This document shows, piece after piece, positions 8,299-16,741 of a stretch of 64,000 nucleotides of DNA (its first letter is position 1; every line of letters begins with the position of its first letter). Origin of the DNA: Actinomycetota bacterium (GTDB lineage: Bacteria; Actinomycetota; Thermoleophilia; Gaiellales; Gaiellaceae); NCBI GenBank assembly GCA_003132665.1, contig PKYN01000016.1, positions 83,930 to 147,929 of the forward strand, given 5' to 3'. A model generated the notes under the pieces. It did no database searches, was not told the DNA's origin, and worked only from the letters and a program-made list of their open reading frames with translations. Made by a program: the position numbers and the translations under genes.

Positions 8299-9301
8299 GG
8301 CGTGCGCGGCGGCGGTCGGAGCAGATGCCGCAGGTGATCTCGTAGTTGATCGTGTCGGCCACGCGGGCGTGATCCTCGACGAGCAGGCCGTCTCCGACGA
8401 TCACGACCGGGGTGTCGACCAGCAGCTCGCGCCCGAGCGAGACGGCGAAGGAGTCCATCGAGACGGTCCCGATCACCGGCCGGCGCTCGCCCTCTACCAG
8501 CACCTCGGTGCCGGTCATGTCGCGGCGGAAGCCGTCCGCGTAGCCGGCGGGCACAAGCCCGATCCAGGTCGGCTCGGTGGCGACGAAGCGGCGCCCGTAG
8601 CCGGTGCTCTCGCCCGGCTGAAGCTGCTTGACCTGAGCCAGGCGACTCTCCCAGCGCAGCACCGGCTCCAGATCGTCGTCGGCGGGATTAGTACCGAAGG
8701 GCGACAGCCCGTAGAGCGCGATTCCGCACCGAGCGGCGTCGAAGCTCGCCTCCGGAATGCGCAGGACGGCCGCGCTGTTGGCGATGTGGCGCGTCAGACC
8801 GGCGTAAGGCTCGGTGAGCTGGCGGAAGCGCTCGACCTGCGCTCGCGCGAACTCGAGGTCGCAATCGGCGGTTGCGAGATGACTCATCAGACCGACGACG
8901 TTTCGACCCGGTGCAGAGAGAAGCTCCGAGAGGCCGAAGCGCCCCATGCCCGTGTCGAGCTTGAGGTGGACGCGCACGCCTTCGGGGATGTCCGCGTCGA
9001 CGACGGTGATCTCCAATCCCGCCTCGCGAGCCCGCGCGATCTCGGTGGGAAGTAGCGGGCTCATCACGAGAATTCGCGCCGTCGGATACTCGGCACGCAG
9101 CTCGAGCGCCTCGGCGAGCGTGACCACGCATAGTGTTCGCGCGCCCTCGCTCAGCGCCGCGCCGGCCACGTCCACCGCTCCGTGCCCGTAGGCGTCCGCC
9201 TTGACGACCGCCCAGAGGTCGGCCCCGTCGAGCGTGGCGATCAAGCGCCTGATGTTGCGACGAACTGCGCCAAGATCGATCGTTAACTGCGAGCGGTGCA
9301 T
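8279..9301 (-). CDS. alr: Alanine racemase
   Basis: 340-aa PLP enzyme that makes D-alanine for peptidoglycan. The PLP lysine lies in VVKADAYGHG (Lys34), and the C-terminal domain carries GLVPAGYADGFRR and VSMDSFAV. It is shorter than most Alr proteins (about 370 aa) but complete in motifs. It sits upstream of the CCA enzyme with a 20-nt overlap and downstream (across flavodoxin, on the other strand) of nnr and acpS, an arrangement common in Actinomycetota. Confidence 0.92.
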   Translation of the reverse strand: MHRSQLTIDLGAVRRNIRRLIATLDGADLWAVVKADAYGHGAVDVAGAALSEGARTLCVVTLAEALELRAEYPTARILVMSPLLPTEIARAREAGLEITVVDADIPEGVRVHLKLDTGMGRFGLSELLSAPGRNVVGLMSHLATADCDLEFARAQVERFRQLTEPYAGLTRHIANSAAVLRIPEASFDAARCGIALYGLSPFGTNPADDDLEPVLRWESRLAQVKQLQPGESTGYGRRFVATEPTWIGLVPAGYADGFRRDMTGTEVLVEGERRPVIGTVSMDSFAVSLGRELLVDTPVVIVGDGLLVEDHARVADTINYEITCGICSDRRRARRVIVDA

Positions 9302-9379
9302 CGCTTCATCGTAGAAGGACGGGCGAGTTTACGCTCGTCTTCCGGCCGTTTGTAATCATGCTCCGACGAAAGGAGTGGC

Positions 9380-9901
9380 ATGCCAGGCGAAGTTCTGATC
9401 GCTTACGCGACGAAGTACGGCTCGACGGTCGAGGTGGCCGAAGCGATCGCAAAGACGCTCGAGAGAGCAGGGATAGCGACCGATCTCCGCGATGCTCGCT
9501 CGGTTGGCGATCTGCGCGGATATCACGCCGTCGTCTTCGGCGCGCCGCTCTACAACGCACGCATGCTCCGGGCGGGAAGGCGCTTTCTCGCGCGACACCA
9601 CCGCGAGCTGGCCGGAATGCCCGTGGCGGTATTCGCCCTCGGGCCGCTCGGTACCAGCGAGGAGGAGCGAGCGACCACACAGAAACAGTTCGACCGCTCG
9701 CTTGCGCACCGATCCGAAATCCGGCCGCTGTCGACAGCGCTCTTCGGAGGCGTGATCGACCAGAGCAAGCTCCGCTTCCCCGACAAGCTTGCGTCGCCGC
9801 TGAGGCCGCTCTTCCCGTTCACAGACGTTCGCGATTGGGACGCAATCGAAGCGTGGGCAACGGGCCTCGTCGATGCGCTCTCGCTGAGGAAGCAGAACTA
9901 A
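9380..9901 (+). CDS. Flavodoxin-domain protein (HemG-like)
   Basis: 173 aa. The FMN-phosphate loop ATKYGSTVEVAEAIA is at residues 10-24, and VFGAPLYNARMLRAGRRFL and FALGPLG follow, as in menaquinone-dependent protoporphyrinogen oxidase HemG and other flavodoxin-domain proteins. The late part FGGVIDQSKLRFPDK is also HemG-like. AGGAG lies about 8 bases before the ATG. No haem genes are nearby, so the role stays open between HemG and a general flavodoxin. Confidence 0.78.
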   Translation: MPGEVLIAYATKYGSTVEVAEAIAKTLERAGIATDLRDARSVGDLRGYHAVVFGAPLYNARMLRAGRRFLARHHRELAGMPVAVFALGPLGTSEEERATTQKQFDRSLAHRSEIRPLSTALFGGVIDQSKLRFPDKLASPLRPLFPFTDVRDWDAIEAWATGLVDALSLRKQN

Positions 9902-9950
9902 CCGAACCGACCGCTGGATGCTGGGATAGCGCCGAGCCCGCGATTGGTGC

Positions 9951-11372
9951 TCAGCGCTCGCGCGAGATCGCCTGCGGCAGCATCCGCGCCACATCGCCGG
10001 CGAGGACGCCGACTTGCGGCTCGATCAGCTGAGCGGCCCGGCCATGAGCTACGGCTGCGGCTGCGGCTGCGAGCGCGGGCTCGAGCCCCTTGGCGAGGAA
10101 GGCGGCAACGACGCCCGTGAGGACGTCGCCCGAGCCGGCGGTTGCGAGAGCCGGAGTCCCCTCCTCGCAAACGAGCGCCTCGCCGGAGGGCGAAACGACG
10201 ATCGTGTCGGCGCCCTTGAGCAGCGTCACCGCAGCGAAACGATCGGCGCACTCGCGCGCGGCGGCCAGCCGGTGCTCGTTCACCCAGGCCGAGTCCTTGC
10301 CGAGCAGGCGCGCGAGCTCGCCGGAATGCGGCGTCAGAACGACCGGCGAAGCCCATTTCCCGGGCTCGAGCCCGAAGAGAGCGTCGGCGTCCACGACCGC
10401 CGGCAGCGTCGTTCGCTCGAGCAGTTCCCGCACGAATGCCCGCGTCCCGTCCGAGCGCCCGATCCCCGGGCCCAGCGCAAGCGCCTGGGCGCGCGGTTCG
10501 AGCTCGGCGACGAGCGGCAGCGCCTCGCTCGTCAGCTGCCCGTTTTCATCCTCCGGCGCCGCGCGCTTGACGGCTTCGATCAGGTTGAGCTCGACCGGGG
10601 GAAGCACCGAGCGGGGAATCACGACGGTGACGTAGCCGGCGTCGGCACGGAAGGCCGCCTCGCCAACCATGCAGACGGCGCCGGAGAGTCCGGGCGAGCC
10701 ACCGACGACGAGCACCGAGCCCGACATGAACTTGTTGCCTGACTCCTTCCGGCGCGGCAGCAGCGAGAGCAGCCCGGGCCTGGCCAGCCGGCAGACGGTC
10801 TCGCCGCCCGTGAGGCCGATGTCCACGACCTCCAGCTCGCCGCGGCGAAAACGGCCGGGCGCCACGACATGCCCGACCTTGCGCGCATAGAAGGTGACAG
10901 TGACGGCGGCGTTGACCGCCGGTCCGGCGATCTCGCCCGTCGAGGCGTCCACGCCAGAGGCGATGTCGACTGATACGACTGGCACAGCGGCGGCGTTGAT
11001 CTGCTCGATCAGGGCTGCCGCATCGTCGCGCGGAGCTCCCGAGAAGCCGGTGCCGAAAAGGGCGTCCACGATCACGTCCGGGTTGCCCAACTCCTTCTCT
11101 CCGCTCTTCGCCTCGATGACCTTTACCTCTTGCCCGCCGAAGCGCAGCACGTCGGCCGCCACCAGGCCGTCGCCACCGTTGGAGCCGCCGCCGCAAACAA
11201 CGGTGAAGCGCTTGGCGTCGGGGAAGCGGCGCATCGCCACCTCGCCCACCGCCGTTCCGGCCCGCACCATCAGCTCGCGCATCGAGTCCGGATAGCCGGG
11301 ATAGGCCTCCTCGACCGCACCCATCTCGGCGGAAGAGAAGAGCGGCTCGAAGGCTGAGCGCTCACCGTTCAT
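9951..11372 (-). CDS. nnr: Bifunctional NAD(P)H-hydrate epimerase / ADP-dependent dehydratase
   Basis: 473-aa cytoplasmic repair enzyme for hydrated NAD(P)H. The N-terminal YjeF_N epimerase domain (about 1-210) shows CGGGSNGGDGLVAA and DALFGTGFSG. The C-terminal carbohydrate-kinase-like dehydratase domain (about 220-473) shows VGGSPGLSGAV, LTPHSGELARLLG and the ATAGSGDVLTG catalytic loop. The start shares ATGA with the stop of acpS at 11369-11372, so the two are coupled. Confidence 0.95.
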   Translation of the reverse strand: MNGERSAFEPLFSSAEMGAVEEAYPGYPDSMRELMVRAGTAVGEVAMRRFPDAKRFTVVCGGGSNGGDGLVAADVLRFGGQEVKVIEAKSGEKELGNPDVIVDALFGTGFSGAPRDDAAALIEQINAAAVPVVSVDIASGVDASTGEIAGPAVNAAVTVTFYARKVGHVVAPGRFRRGELEVVDIGLTGGETVCRLARPGLLSLLPRRKESGNKFMSGSVLVVGGSPGLSGAVCMVGEAAFRADAGYVTVVIPRSVLPPVELNLIEAVKRAAPEDENGQLTSEALPLVAELEPRAQALALGPGIGRSDGTRAFVRELLERTTLPAVVDADALFGLEPGKWASPVVLTPHSGELARLLGKDSAWVNEHRLAAARECADRFAAVTLLKGADTIVVSPSGEALVCEEGTPALATAGSGDVLTGVVAAFLAKGLEPALAAAAAAVAHGRAAQLIEPQVGVLAGDVARMLPQAISRER

Positions 11373-11758
11373 TTCGCGTCCTCTTCCTCGATCGACAGAA
11401 TCGCAACCGCCGCGGCGATTCCCTTGGAATGAGTAAGCGAGAGATCAACTTGGCGGGCGCCCATCTTCTCGGCCCAGGCCTTGGTCTTGCCCGAAAGCGT
11501 GACGGTGGGACGCGGGCGCCCGGCGATCTCGATCTCCACCCAGGTGAAGTGCACGCCGCAACCGAGCGCCTTGCCTACCGCCTCCTTGCCCGCGAAGCGC
11601 GCCGCATAGCTCTGCGCCGGATTGGCACGCGAGTCGCAGTAGTCGCGCTCGGCCTTGGTGAAGCAGCGCTCGCGGAAGCGGGGGCGTTCGAGTGCCGAGC
11701 GAACCCGCTCGATCTCGATCAGGTCGAGGCCGACCCTCAGCGCGCCGTCGCCAGCCAT
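11369..11758 (-). CDS. acpS: Holo-[acyl-carrier-protein] synthase
   Basis: 129-aa 4'-phosphopantetheinyl transferase that activates ACP for fatty-acid synthesis. The Mg-binding GLDLIEIERVR (residues 10-20) and FAGKEAVGKALG (55-66) motifs are intact and the C-terminus has SLTHSKGIAAAVA. An open frame extends far upstream, but the ATG at 11758 precedes the conserved start directly. It overlaps the HAD gene by 22 nt upstream and nnr by 4 nt downstream. Confidence 0.95.
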   Translation of the reverse strand: MAGDGALRVGLDLIEIERVRSALERPRFRERCFTKAERDYCDSRANPAQSYAARFAGKEAVGKALGCGVHFTWVEIEIAGRPRPTVTLSGKTKAWAEKMGARQVDLSLTHSKGIAAAVAILSIEEEDAK

Positions 11759-12513
11759 TCGGGCAGATCCGCGATCGAGGAGAGAAGCACGGTCGGGCGA
11801 ATCCCCGAGCGCTCGTAGACATCGGGGCGAAACTTGCCCGTTCGGACGAGCACGGTGCGCATCCCGTGCAGCTGGGCGCCGCGGATGTCCGATGCGAGGT
11901 CGTCGCCGACCATCAAGGCCTGGCCCGGATCGCTGTCGAGCGCCTCGAGCGCGGCGGCAAAGAAGGAAGAGCTCGGCTTGCCGAGGACGGTCGCGTGCAC
12001 TCCGGCGGCGTACTCCAGTCCGGCGACGTAGGCGCCCGAGTCGAGAAGGGGCCCGTGCTTGGTCTGCCACCAGGGATTCCTGTGCAGACAGAAGAGCTCG
12101 GCTCCGGCCTCGAGCTCGGCGAAGGCGCGGGCCAGGTTCATGTGCGAGAAGACGCGCCCCGTTTCCTCGGTCTCGTCCGCTCCGCCGAGGAGCACTGCAT
12201 CCGCGCTCTCGCCAACCAGCTCGATTCCCTTCAGGTCTTCGACGATCGCAGACATCGTCAGGGCCAGGACGCGGCGGCCGGCAAGCGTCCGGGCGGCCGC
12301 TCGCGGCGCTGTCTGCAGCGCCTCCTCGTCGACGTCGAAGCCCTTCGAGCGCAGCAACTCGGTCAGACGGGCGCGGGGGCAGGTGGTGTTGTTGGTCAGG
12401 AAGCGCAACCGGTGACCGGCCTCGCGCAGGCGGCGAACGGCGCCGGTGGCTCCCGGAATCGGCTCGTTCGAGACGCTCAGCACGCCGTCGATGTCGATCA
12501 GGATCGCGGCCAC
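11737..12513 (-). CDS. HAD-IIA family sugar/nucleotide phosphatase (NagD-like)
   Basis: 258 aa from a GTG at 12513. Motif I is ILIDIDGVL (nucleophile Asp at residue 6 or so), motif II FLTNNTT, the C2 cap lies between, then VLGKPSSSFF (motif III Lys) and MVGDDLASDIRGAQ (motif IV). This layout matches NagD/phosphoglycolate phosphatase/LHPP-type enzymes. Residues upstream of 12513 in the open frame look non-coding. Substrate uncertain. It overlaps acpS by 22 nt. Confidence 0.85.
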   Translation of the reverse strand: MAAILIDIDGVLSVSNEPIPGATGAVRRLREAGHRLRFLTNNTTCPRARLTELLRSKGFDVDEEALQTAPRAAARTLAGRRVLALTMSAIVEDLKGIELVGESADAVLLGGADETEETGRVFSHMNLARAFAELEAGAELFCLHRNPWWQTKHGPLLDSGAYVAGLEYAAGVHATVLGKPSSSFFAAALEALDSDPGQALMVGDDLASDIRGAQLHGMRTVLVRTGKFRPDVYERSGIRPTVLLSSIADLPEWLATAR

Positions 12514-12645
12514 GTACGCGAGTCTATTGATCCCGGCGCGAAAACGGGAGTGGGCGCGCGAGTACCGATAGCGGAGCCGCCCGATCCGCTCCTTGCATCT
12601 CGTAGTACGTCTCTCCGGCGCAGGCAAGCTCCCGAGCGCACAGCA

Positions 12646-12873
12646 TCAGCCGTCCGCCTTCACTTTCTCGACGCCCTCCTTGGTCTGCTTGAAGTGTCCG
12701 CCCTGTTCGCTGATGAAGCCCGCCGCGAGCAACTGCCGCAACGAGCTACGAACCCGGTAAAGAGGTATCCCGGTGGTTGCGGCGACATCCTCGGCGGTCG
12801 AATCCGGACCTACCGACGTGAGCAGCAGCCTGCCCGAGCTGCTGAGCGTCCCATCCGGCCATACGCACGGCAT
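12646..12873 (-). CDS. Small winged-helix protein
   Basis: 75 aa from the ATG at 12873, preceded by a perfect AGGAGG. The sequence SSGRLLLTSVGPDSTAEDVA, then GIPLYRVRSSLRQLLAAGFI and a wing with GGHFKQTKEG, reads as a winged helix-turn-helix of the MarR/ArsR-like fold without any sensor domain. It starts 10 bp after the peroxiredoxin stop, in the same operon, so a redox-linked regulatory role is plausible. The family is not named here. Confidence 0.7.
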   Translation of the reverse strand: MPCVWPDGTLSSSGRLLLTSVGPDSTAEDVAATTGIPLYRVRSSLRQLLAAGFISEQGGHFKQTKEGVEKVKADG

Positions 12874-12883
12874 ATCCCGCCTC

Positions 12884-13540
12884 CTAGAGCGACTTCTTGC
12901 AGAGGTACCAGTCGATGCACTCCAGGCCCTCGCCGGCTCGCTCGTCCGCGAGCTCGGTCGTGTTGGGCGCGGGCATGACGACCTTGTCGCCGGGCCGCCA
13001 GTTGGCGGGCGTCGCGACATGGTGCTCGTCGCCGGTCTTCAGTGCATCGATGAGGCGCACGATCTCATCCATGTTGCGGCCGACTGCCAGCGGGTAGTAG
13101 ATGATCGCCCGCAGGATTCCCTTGGGATCGATGACGAAGACGCAGCGGCTGGCCTCGGTCTTGCTCTCGCCGGGCATGACCATTCCGTAAGCGGTCGCAA
13201 CCTTGCGATCGAGGTCGGCGATGACGGGGAAGGGGATCTTCACTCCGGCCTTCTCCTCGATGTTGCGGACCCAGGCGATGTGCGAGTAGAGGCTGTCGAT
13301 CGAAAGACCGATCAGCTCGCAGCCGCGCTTCTGCAGCTCGGGGTAGATCTCGGCGAAGGCGATGAACTCGGTCGTGCAAACCGGCGTGAAGTCGGCCGGG
13401 TGAGAGAAGAGGATCAGCCAGCTACCCTCGAAGTCGGCCAGCCTGAGCTTTCCGTGAGTCGTGACAGCTTCGAAGGCGGGCGCCGGCTCATTGAGGCGCG
13501 GCAGTGCGGCGCGAACCTCTGGTTCCTCGATCGTTGTCAT
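12884..13540 (-). CDS. Peroxiredoxin, Prx6/archaeal-type
   Basis: 218-aa thiol peroxidase reducing H2O2 and organic peroxides. The peroxidatic cysteine is Cys55 in ADFTPVCTTEF. The long C-terminal half, with VFVIDPKGILRAIIYY and VATPANWRPGDKV, is that of the 1-Cys/Prx6 subfamily. The tail ECIDWYLCKK carries two more cysteines as in archaeal-type members that form C-terminal disulfides. The ATG at 13540 follows GGAGG; an upstream in-frame extension to 13642 is unsupported. Confidence 0.93.
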   Translation of the reverse strand: MTTIEEPEVRAALPRLNEPAPAFEAVTTHGKLRLADFEGSWLILFSHPADFTPVCTTEFIAFAEIYPELQKRGCELIGLSIDSLYSHIAWVRNIEEKAGVKIPFPVIADLDRKVATAYGMVMPGESKTEASRCVFVIDPKGILRAIIYYPLAVGRNMDEIVRLIDALKTGDEHHVATPANWRPGDKVVMPAPNTTELADERAGEGLECIDWYLCKKSL

Positions 13541-13668
13541 AACCGCCTCCTTGCTGGTTGCCTGCGGCCGCTTGGACCGCACACGTCTCGCGTCGTCGCG
13601 TTCGCGCGTCGCTATCACCGTTTCCGCTGCGGAGTCCGCCAAAACATCAGCGAGCCCGGGAACGCCGC

Positions 13669-14718
13669 CTAGCTCTCAGCCAGCGGCAACCATGAGGAGG
13701 GATTCAACTCGAGCGCACGCGCGAGCCCGGCGACCAGCGGTTCGTAGCCCGAGCGAAGCTCGCTCAACCGGCTCTCGACCTCTTTCCTCGCTCTCAACTC
13801 GAGCCCGCTTTGGGCAGCAAGATCCCAAAGCCGGGCGAGGTCGCCGCCGCTGAGACGCGGCGGATCGAAGCGGCCGGGCTTCGCGCGCAGCACGAGCGAG
13901 ATGTCGGCAAGAGCATGGCGGCCGATCGAGAGCGTGATCTCGGCCGAGTCGACATCGGTCTCGTCCGGTGTCGCGGCGATCGCGAAGGCACAGGTGTCGA
14001 TGACCGTCGTCAAGGCGGCGAGCCAGTTCTGGCCGACATGCTGCGAGCGAAAATAGGCAAGCGCCGGGTAGGAGAGATGGGTCTCCATCAGCTCGGCCGC
14101 CCAATCCTCCCACTCGGCCAGGTAGGCGTCGAGATCGGGCCAGCCTCCGCGCCGACCGAAACGCACCAGGAGCGCTCCGGCGGTGGGCGGCGTTCCGGCG
14201 CGCGGCGCCAGCTGTGCCACCGCCACCTCGCGCCGCGAAGACGCCTGGTAAATCGCCGGCAGGTAGCCGATCGCAACGAAGAGCACGCCAAAGCCGCAGG
14301 CCGCCTCACCGAGAAAGAGCGAGCGAGCGAGCCCGGTCGAGGGCGAGAGTTGCATCGAGGCGCTCAGGAACCCTCCAGCGCTGAAGAAGAGATCGTCGTC
14401 GAAGCTGCCGCCGCCTCCATGCGCCACATGCGATCCGGCAGCCCACTGCAGCAGGGTGAAGCCGAAGATCAGGGCCACCGCCCAGAGAGCGATGGCAAAG
14501 AGCAGGAGCAGCGGCCCATAGAAGCCGAGCATGGTGTCGCCGGATCGCGCCGGCAGGCGGCGCGCGACGAAGCGCCAGACTCGCCAGCCGGCGACGAGAA
14601 TCACTCGCGCGACGCGCGGCTCGCGCCTGACGCGACGCGGCAGCAGAAAGGCAACGAAGAACTCAGCCAGAGTGAGAACGATCACTACCGCCCCGACAAG
14701 ACCAGCTAGGACGCGCAA
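13669..14718 (-). CDS. Channel-like membrane protein with degenerate pore
   Basis: 349 aa. Two to four transmembrane helices occupy residues 1-160 (AGLVGAVVIVLTLAEFFVAF, LLLLFAIALWAVALIFGFTLL, ACGFGVLFVAIGYLPAIYQ), followed by a soluble domain of about 190 aa with EWEDWAAELMETHLSYPALA. This layout matches potassium-channel-family proteins in actinobacteria, but the region between the helices reads LFFSAGGFLSASMQLSPSTG and lacks the usual TxGxGD selectivity filter. It may not conduct potassium. It precedes a peroxiredoxin on the same strand. Confidence 0.6.
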   Translation of the reverse strand: MRVLAGLVGAVVIVLTLAEFFVAFLLPRRVRREPRVARVILVAGWRVWRFVARRLPARSGDTMLGFYGPLLLLFAIALWAVALIFGFTLLQWAAGSHVAHGGGGSFDDDLFFSAGGFLSASMQLSPSTGLARSLFLGEAACGFGVLFVAIGYLPAIYQASSRREVAVAQLAPRAGTPPTAGALLVRFGRRGGWPDLDAYLAEWEDWAAELMETHLSYPALAYFRSQHVGQNWLAALTTVIDTCAFAIAATPDETDVDSAEITLSIGRHALADISLVLRAKPGRFDPPRLSGGDLARLWDLAAQSGLELRARKEVESRLSELRSGYEPLVAGLARALELNPSSWLPLAES

Positions 14719-14773
14719 GCGCTCAGGCTCCCAGCGGCCAGGAGGGGCAGATCGTCATCTCGACTCGATGCTC

Positions 14774-16618
14774 CTACTCGACGGTGACGGTCTTTGCCAG
14801 ATTCCGCGGCTGATCGACGTTTAGCCCGCGTAGGCGAGCGATGCGATAGGCGAGGAGTTGAAGCGGCAGAACCGCCAGCACCGCCTGCAAATACTCGTTC
14901 GTCTTGGGGACGTAGATGACGTCGTCGGCATGGTGCTGGATGTCCTCGTTGCCGTCGGTGGCGATTGCGATCACCTGGGCGCCGCGGGCGCGCGTCTCCT
15001 GGATGTTCGAGACGACCTTGTCGTAGACGTGCGAGTCGGTGGCGATGACGACAACCGGGGTCTCGGAGTCGAGCAGTGCGATCGGCCCGTGCTTCATCTC
15101 GCCGGCCGAGTAGGCCTCGGTGGGGATGTAGGAGATCTCCTTCAGCTTGAGCGCGCCCTCGAGGCAGATCGGCAGACCGATGTTTCGCCCGAGATAGAGG
15201 AAGAACGGCTTCTCGTAGTGGCGTCGGGCGATTTCGTCGATCGGGTGCACGCCGTCGTCGGCGTCCTGGAGGAACCGAGCCACCTTCTCGGGCAGCTGCT
15301 GCACCTCGGCGATCAGCGACTGAATCTCCTCCTTGGGCAGCGTCTCGCGCACCTGCGCCAGCTTGAGCGCGATCAGGTAGAGGAGCGCGACCTGCGCCGT
15401 GAAGGTCTTCGAGGCGGCGACCCCCATCTCCAGGCCTGCGCGCGTGTAGAGAACCGAATCGACCTCGCGCGTGATCTGAGCGCCCATCATGTTGGTGATC
15501 GCCATCGTGCGCGCGCCTTGCTTTCTTGCCAGCACCATCGCGTCGATCGTGTCGCGCGTCTCGCCCGACTGCGAGATGCCGATCACCAGCGTGTTCTTGT
15601 CCAAAACCGGGTTCCGGTAGCGCCACTCGCTGGCGATGTCGTGCTCTACCGGCACGCGCGCCCACTCCTCGATCACGTAGCGACCGGCGACGCCCGCGTG
15701 GTAGGCCGTGCCGCAAGCGAGGATGACGATGCGGCGCAGGCCGCGCAGATCGTCATCCGAGAGAAGCAGCCCTTCGAGGGTGAGCTCGCCAAAGCGGATT
15801 CGTTCGGCAAGCGTCTCGCGCACCGCGGTCGCCTGCTCGTAAATCTCCTTGAGCATGAAGGTCTCGTAGCCGCTCTTCTCGGCCTGCTCCTCGTCCCAGT
15901 CGACGACGATCGTCTCGTGCACGACCTCGTCCACGCCGTCGAGTGCGCTCGTATAGGAGGCGCCGTCAGGAGTCACCGCGACGATGTCACCGTCGTCGGG
16001 GAACTGAACGTTGCGCGTCTCGGAAAGGAAGGCAACGGTGTTGGAGGCGATGAAGCCCTCGTCGTCGCCAACGCCGACCACGAGCGGGCACTGGCGCCGA
16101 GTCCCGACGAGCAGCCCGGGATTGTCGCGATGAATGACGACGAAGGCAAAGTGGCCCTCGATCTCGCGATAAGTCCGGCGCACCGCCTCGACCAGGTCGC
16201 CGTCGTAGTGGCGCTCGATCAGATGGGCGACGGTCTCGGCATCGGTCTCGGTGGTGAAGTGGTGGCCCTCTTCGATCAGCGAAGCGCTGAGCTCGCGGTA
16301 GTTCTCGATGATGCCGTTCAGGACGACGGCGATCTCGCGCTCGTCACAACCCGTGAGAGGATGGGCGTTCTCGACCACGACCTTGCCGTGGGTCGCCCAG
16401 CGCGTGTGCCCGAGGCCCTGCGTCGATTCGGAGCCGTTCGAACCGGCTGCCTTGATCAGATGCTGGAGATTGCCGACCGCGCGGATGTAGTCGAGGCCTT
16501 CGTCCTCGCGGAGGACGATTCCGGCCGAGTCGTAGCCGCGGTACTCGAGCCGCTGCAGAGCATTCAAGAGGAGCGGCTTACAGGTTCTCTTCCCGACGTA
16601 TCCGATGATCCCGCACAC
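14774..16618 (-). CDS. glmS: Glutamine-fructose-6-phosphate aminotransferase (isomerizing)
   Basis: 614 aa; makes glucosamine-6-phosphate, the first step to UDP-GlcNAc. The GTG at 16618 is followed directly by Cys (CGIIGYVG), the N-terminal nucleophile after Met removal, which fixes the start. The glutaminase domain occupies about 1-220 and two SIS domains follow, with SQSGETRDT and AVLPLQLLAYRIARLRGLNVDQPRNLAKTVTVE in parts at the end. It lies 123 bp after glmM on the same strand. No glmS ribozyme is recognisable in that gap. Confidence 0.97.
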   Translation of the reverse strand: MCGIIGYVGKRTCKPLLLNALQRLEYRGYDSAGIVLREDEGLDYIRAVGNLQHLIKAAGSNGSESTQGLGHTRWATHGKVVVENAHPLTGCDEREIAVVLNGIIENYRELSASLIEEGHHFTTETDAETVAHLIERHYDGDLVEAVRRTYREIEGHFAFVVIHRDNPGLLVGTRRQCPLVVGVGDDEGFIASNTVAFLSETRNVQFPDDGDIVAVTPDGASYTSALDGVDEVVHETIVVDWDEEQAEKSGYETFMLKEIYEQATAVRETLAERIRFGELTLEGLLLSDDDLRGLRRIVILACGTAYHAGVAGRYVIEEWARVPVEHDIASEWRYRNPVLDKNTLVIGISQSGETRDTIDAMVLARKQGARTMAITNMMGAQITREVDSVLYTRAGLEMGVAASKTFTAQVALLYLIALKLAQVRETLPKEEIQSLIAEVQQLPEKVARFLQDADDGVHPIDEIARRHYEKPFFLYLGRNIGLPICLEGALKLKEISYIPTEAYSAGEMKHGPIALLDSETPVVVIATDSHVYDKVVSNIQETRARGAQVIAIATDGNEDIQHHADDVIYVPKTNEYLQAVLAVLPLQLLAYRIARLRGLNVDQPRNLAKTVTVE

Positions 16619-16741
16619 CTGGAGCTCCTTCCCCGCCCGCGACGCTTCTCAATCCCCAGAGTGGAGTCTCGTACTGATCGACTGCGGTCCTGCGATTTAC
16701 GACTCGGAAAAGCATAAAGCCCGGCACCTTGGCCGCCCCGG

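Noticed and set aside
11369..12070. 233-aa version of AcpS
   Set aside because: The extra N-terminus reads through the HAD gene; the family start is at 11758.
14858..16717. 619-aa plus-strand ORF
   Set aside because: Exact antisense of glmS with low-complexity composition; GC-driven open frame.
16619..16741. glmS ribozyme or terminator between glmM and glmS
   Set aside because: No conserved ribozyme core and only weak stems.
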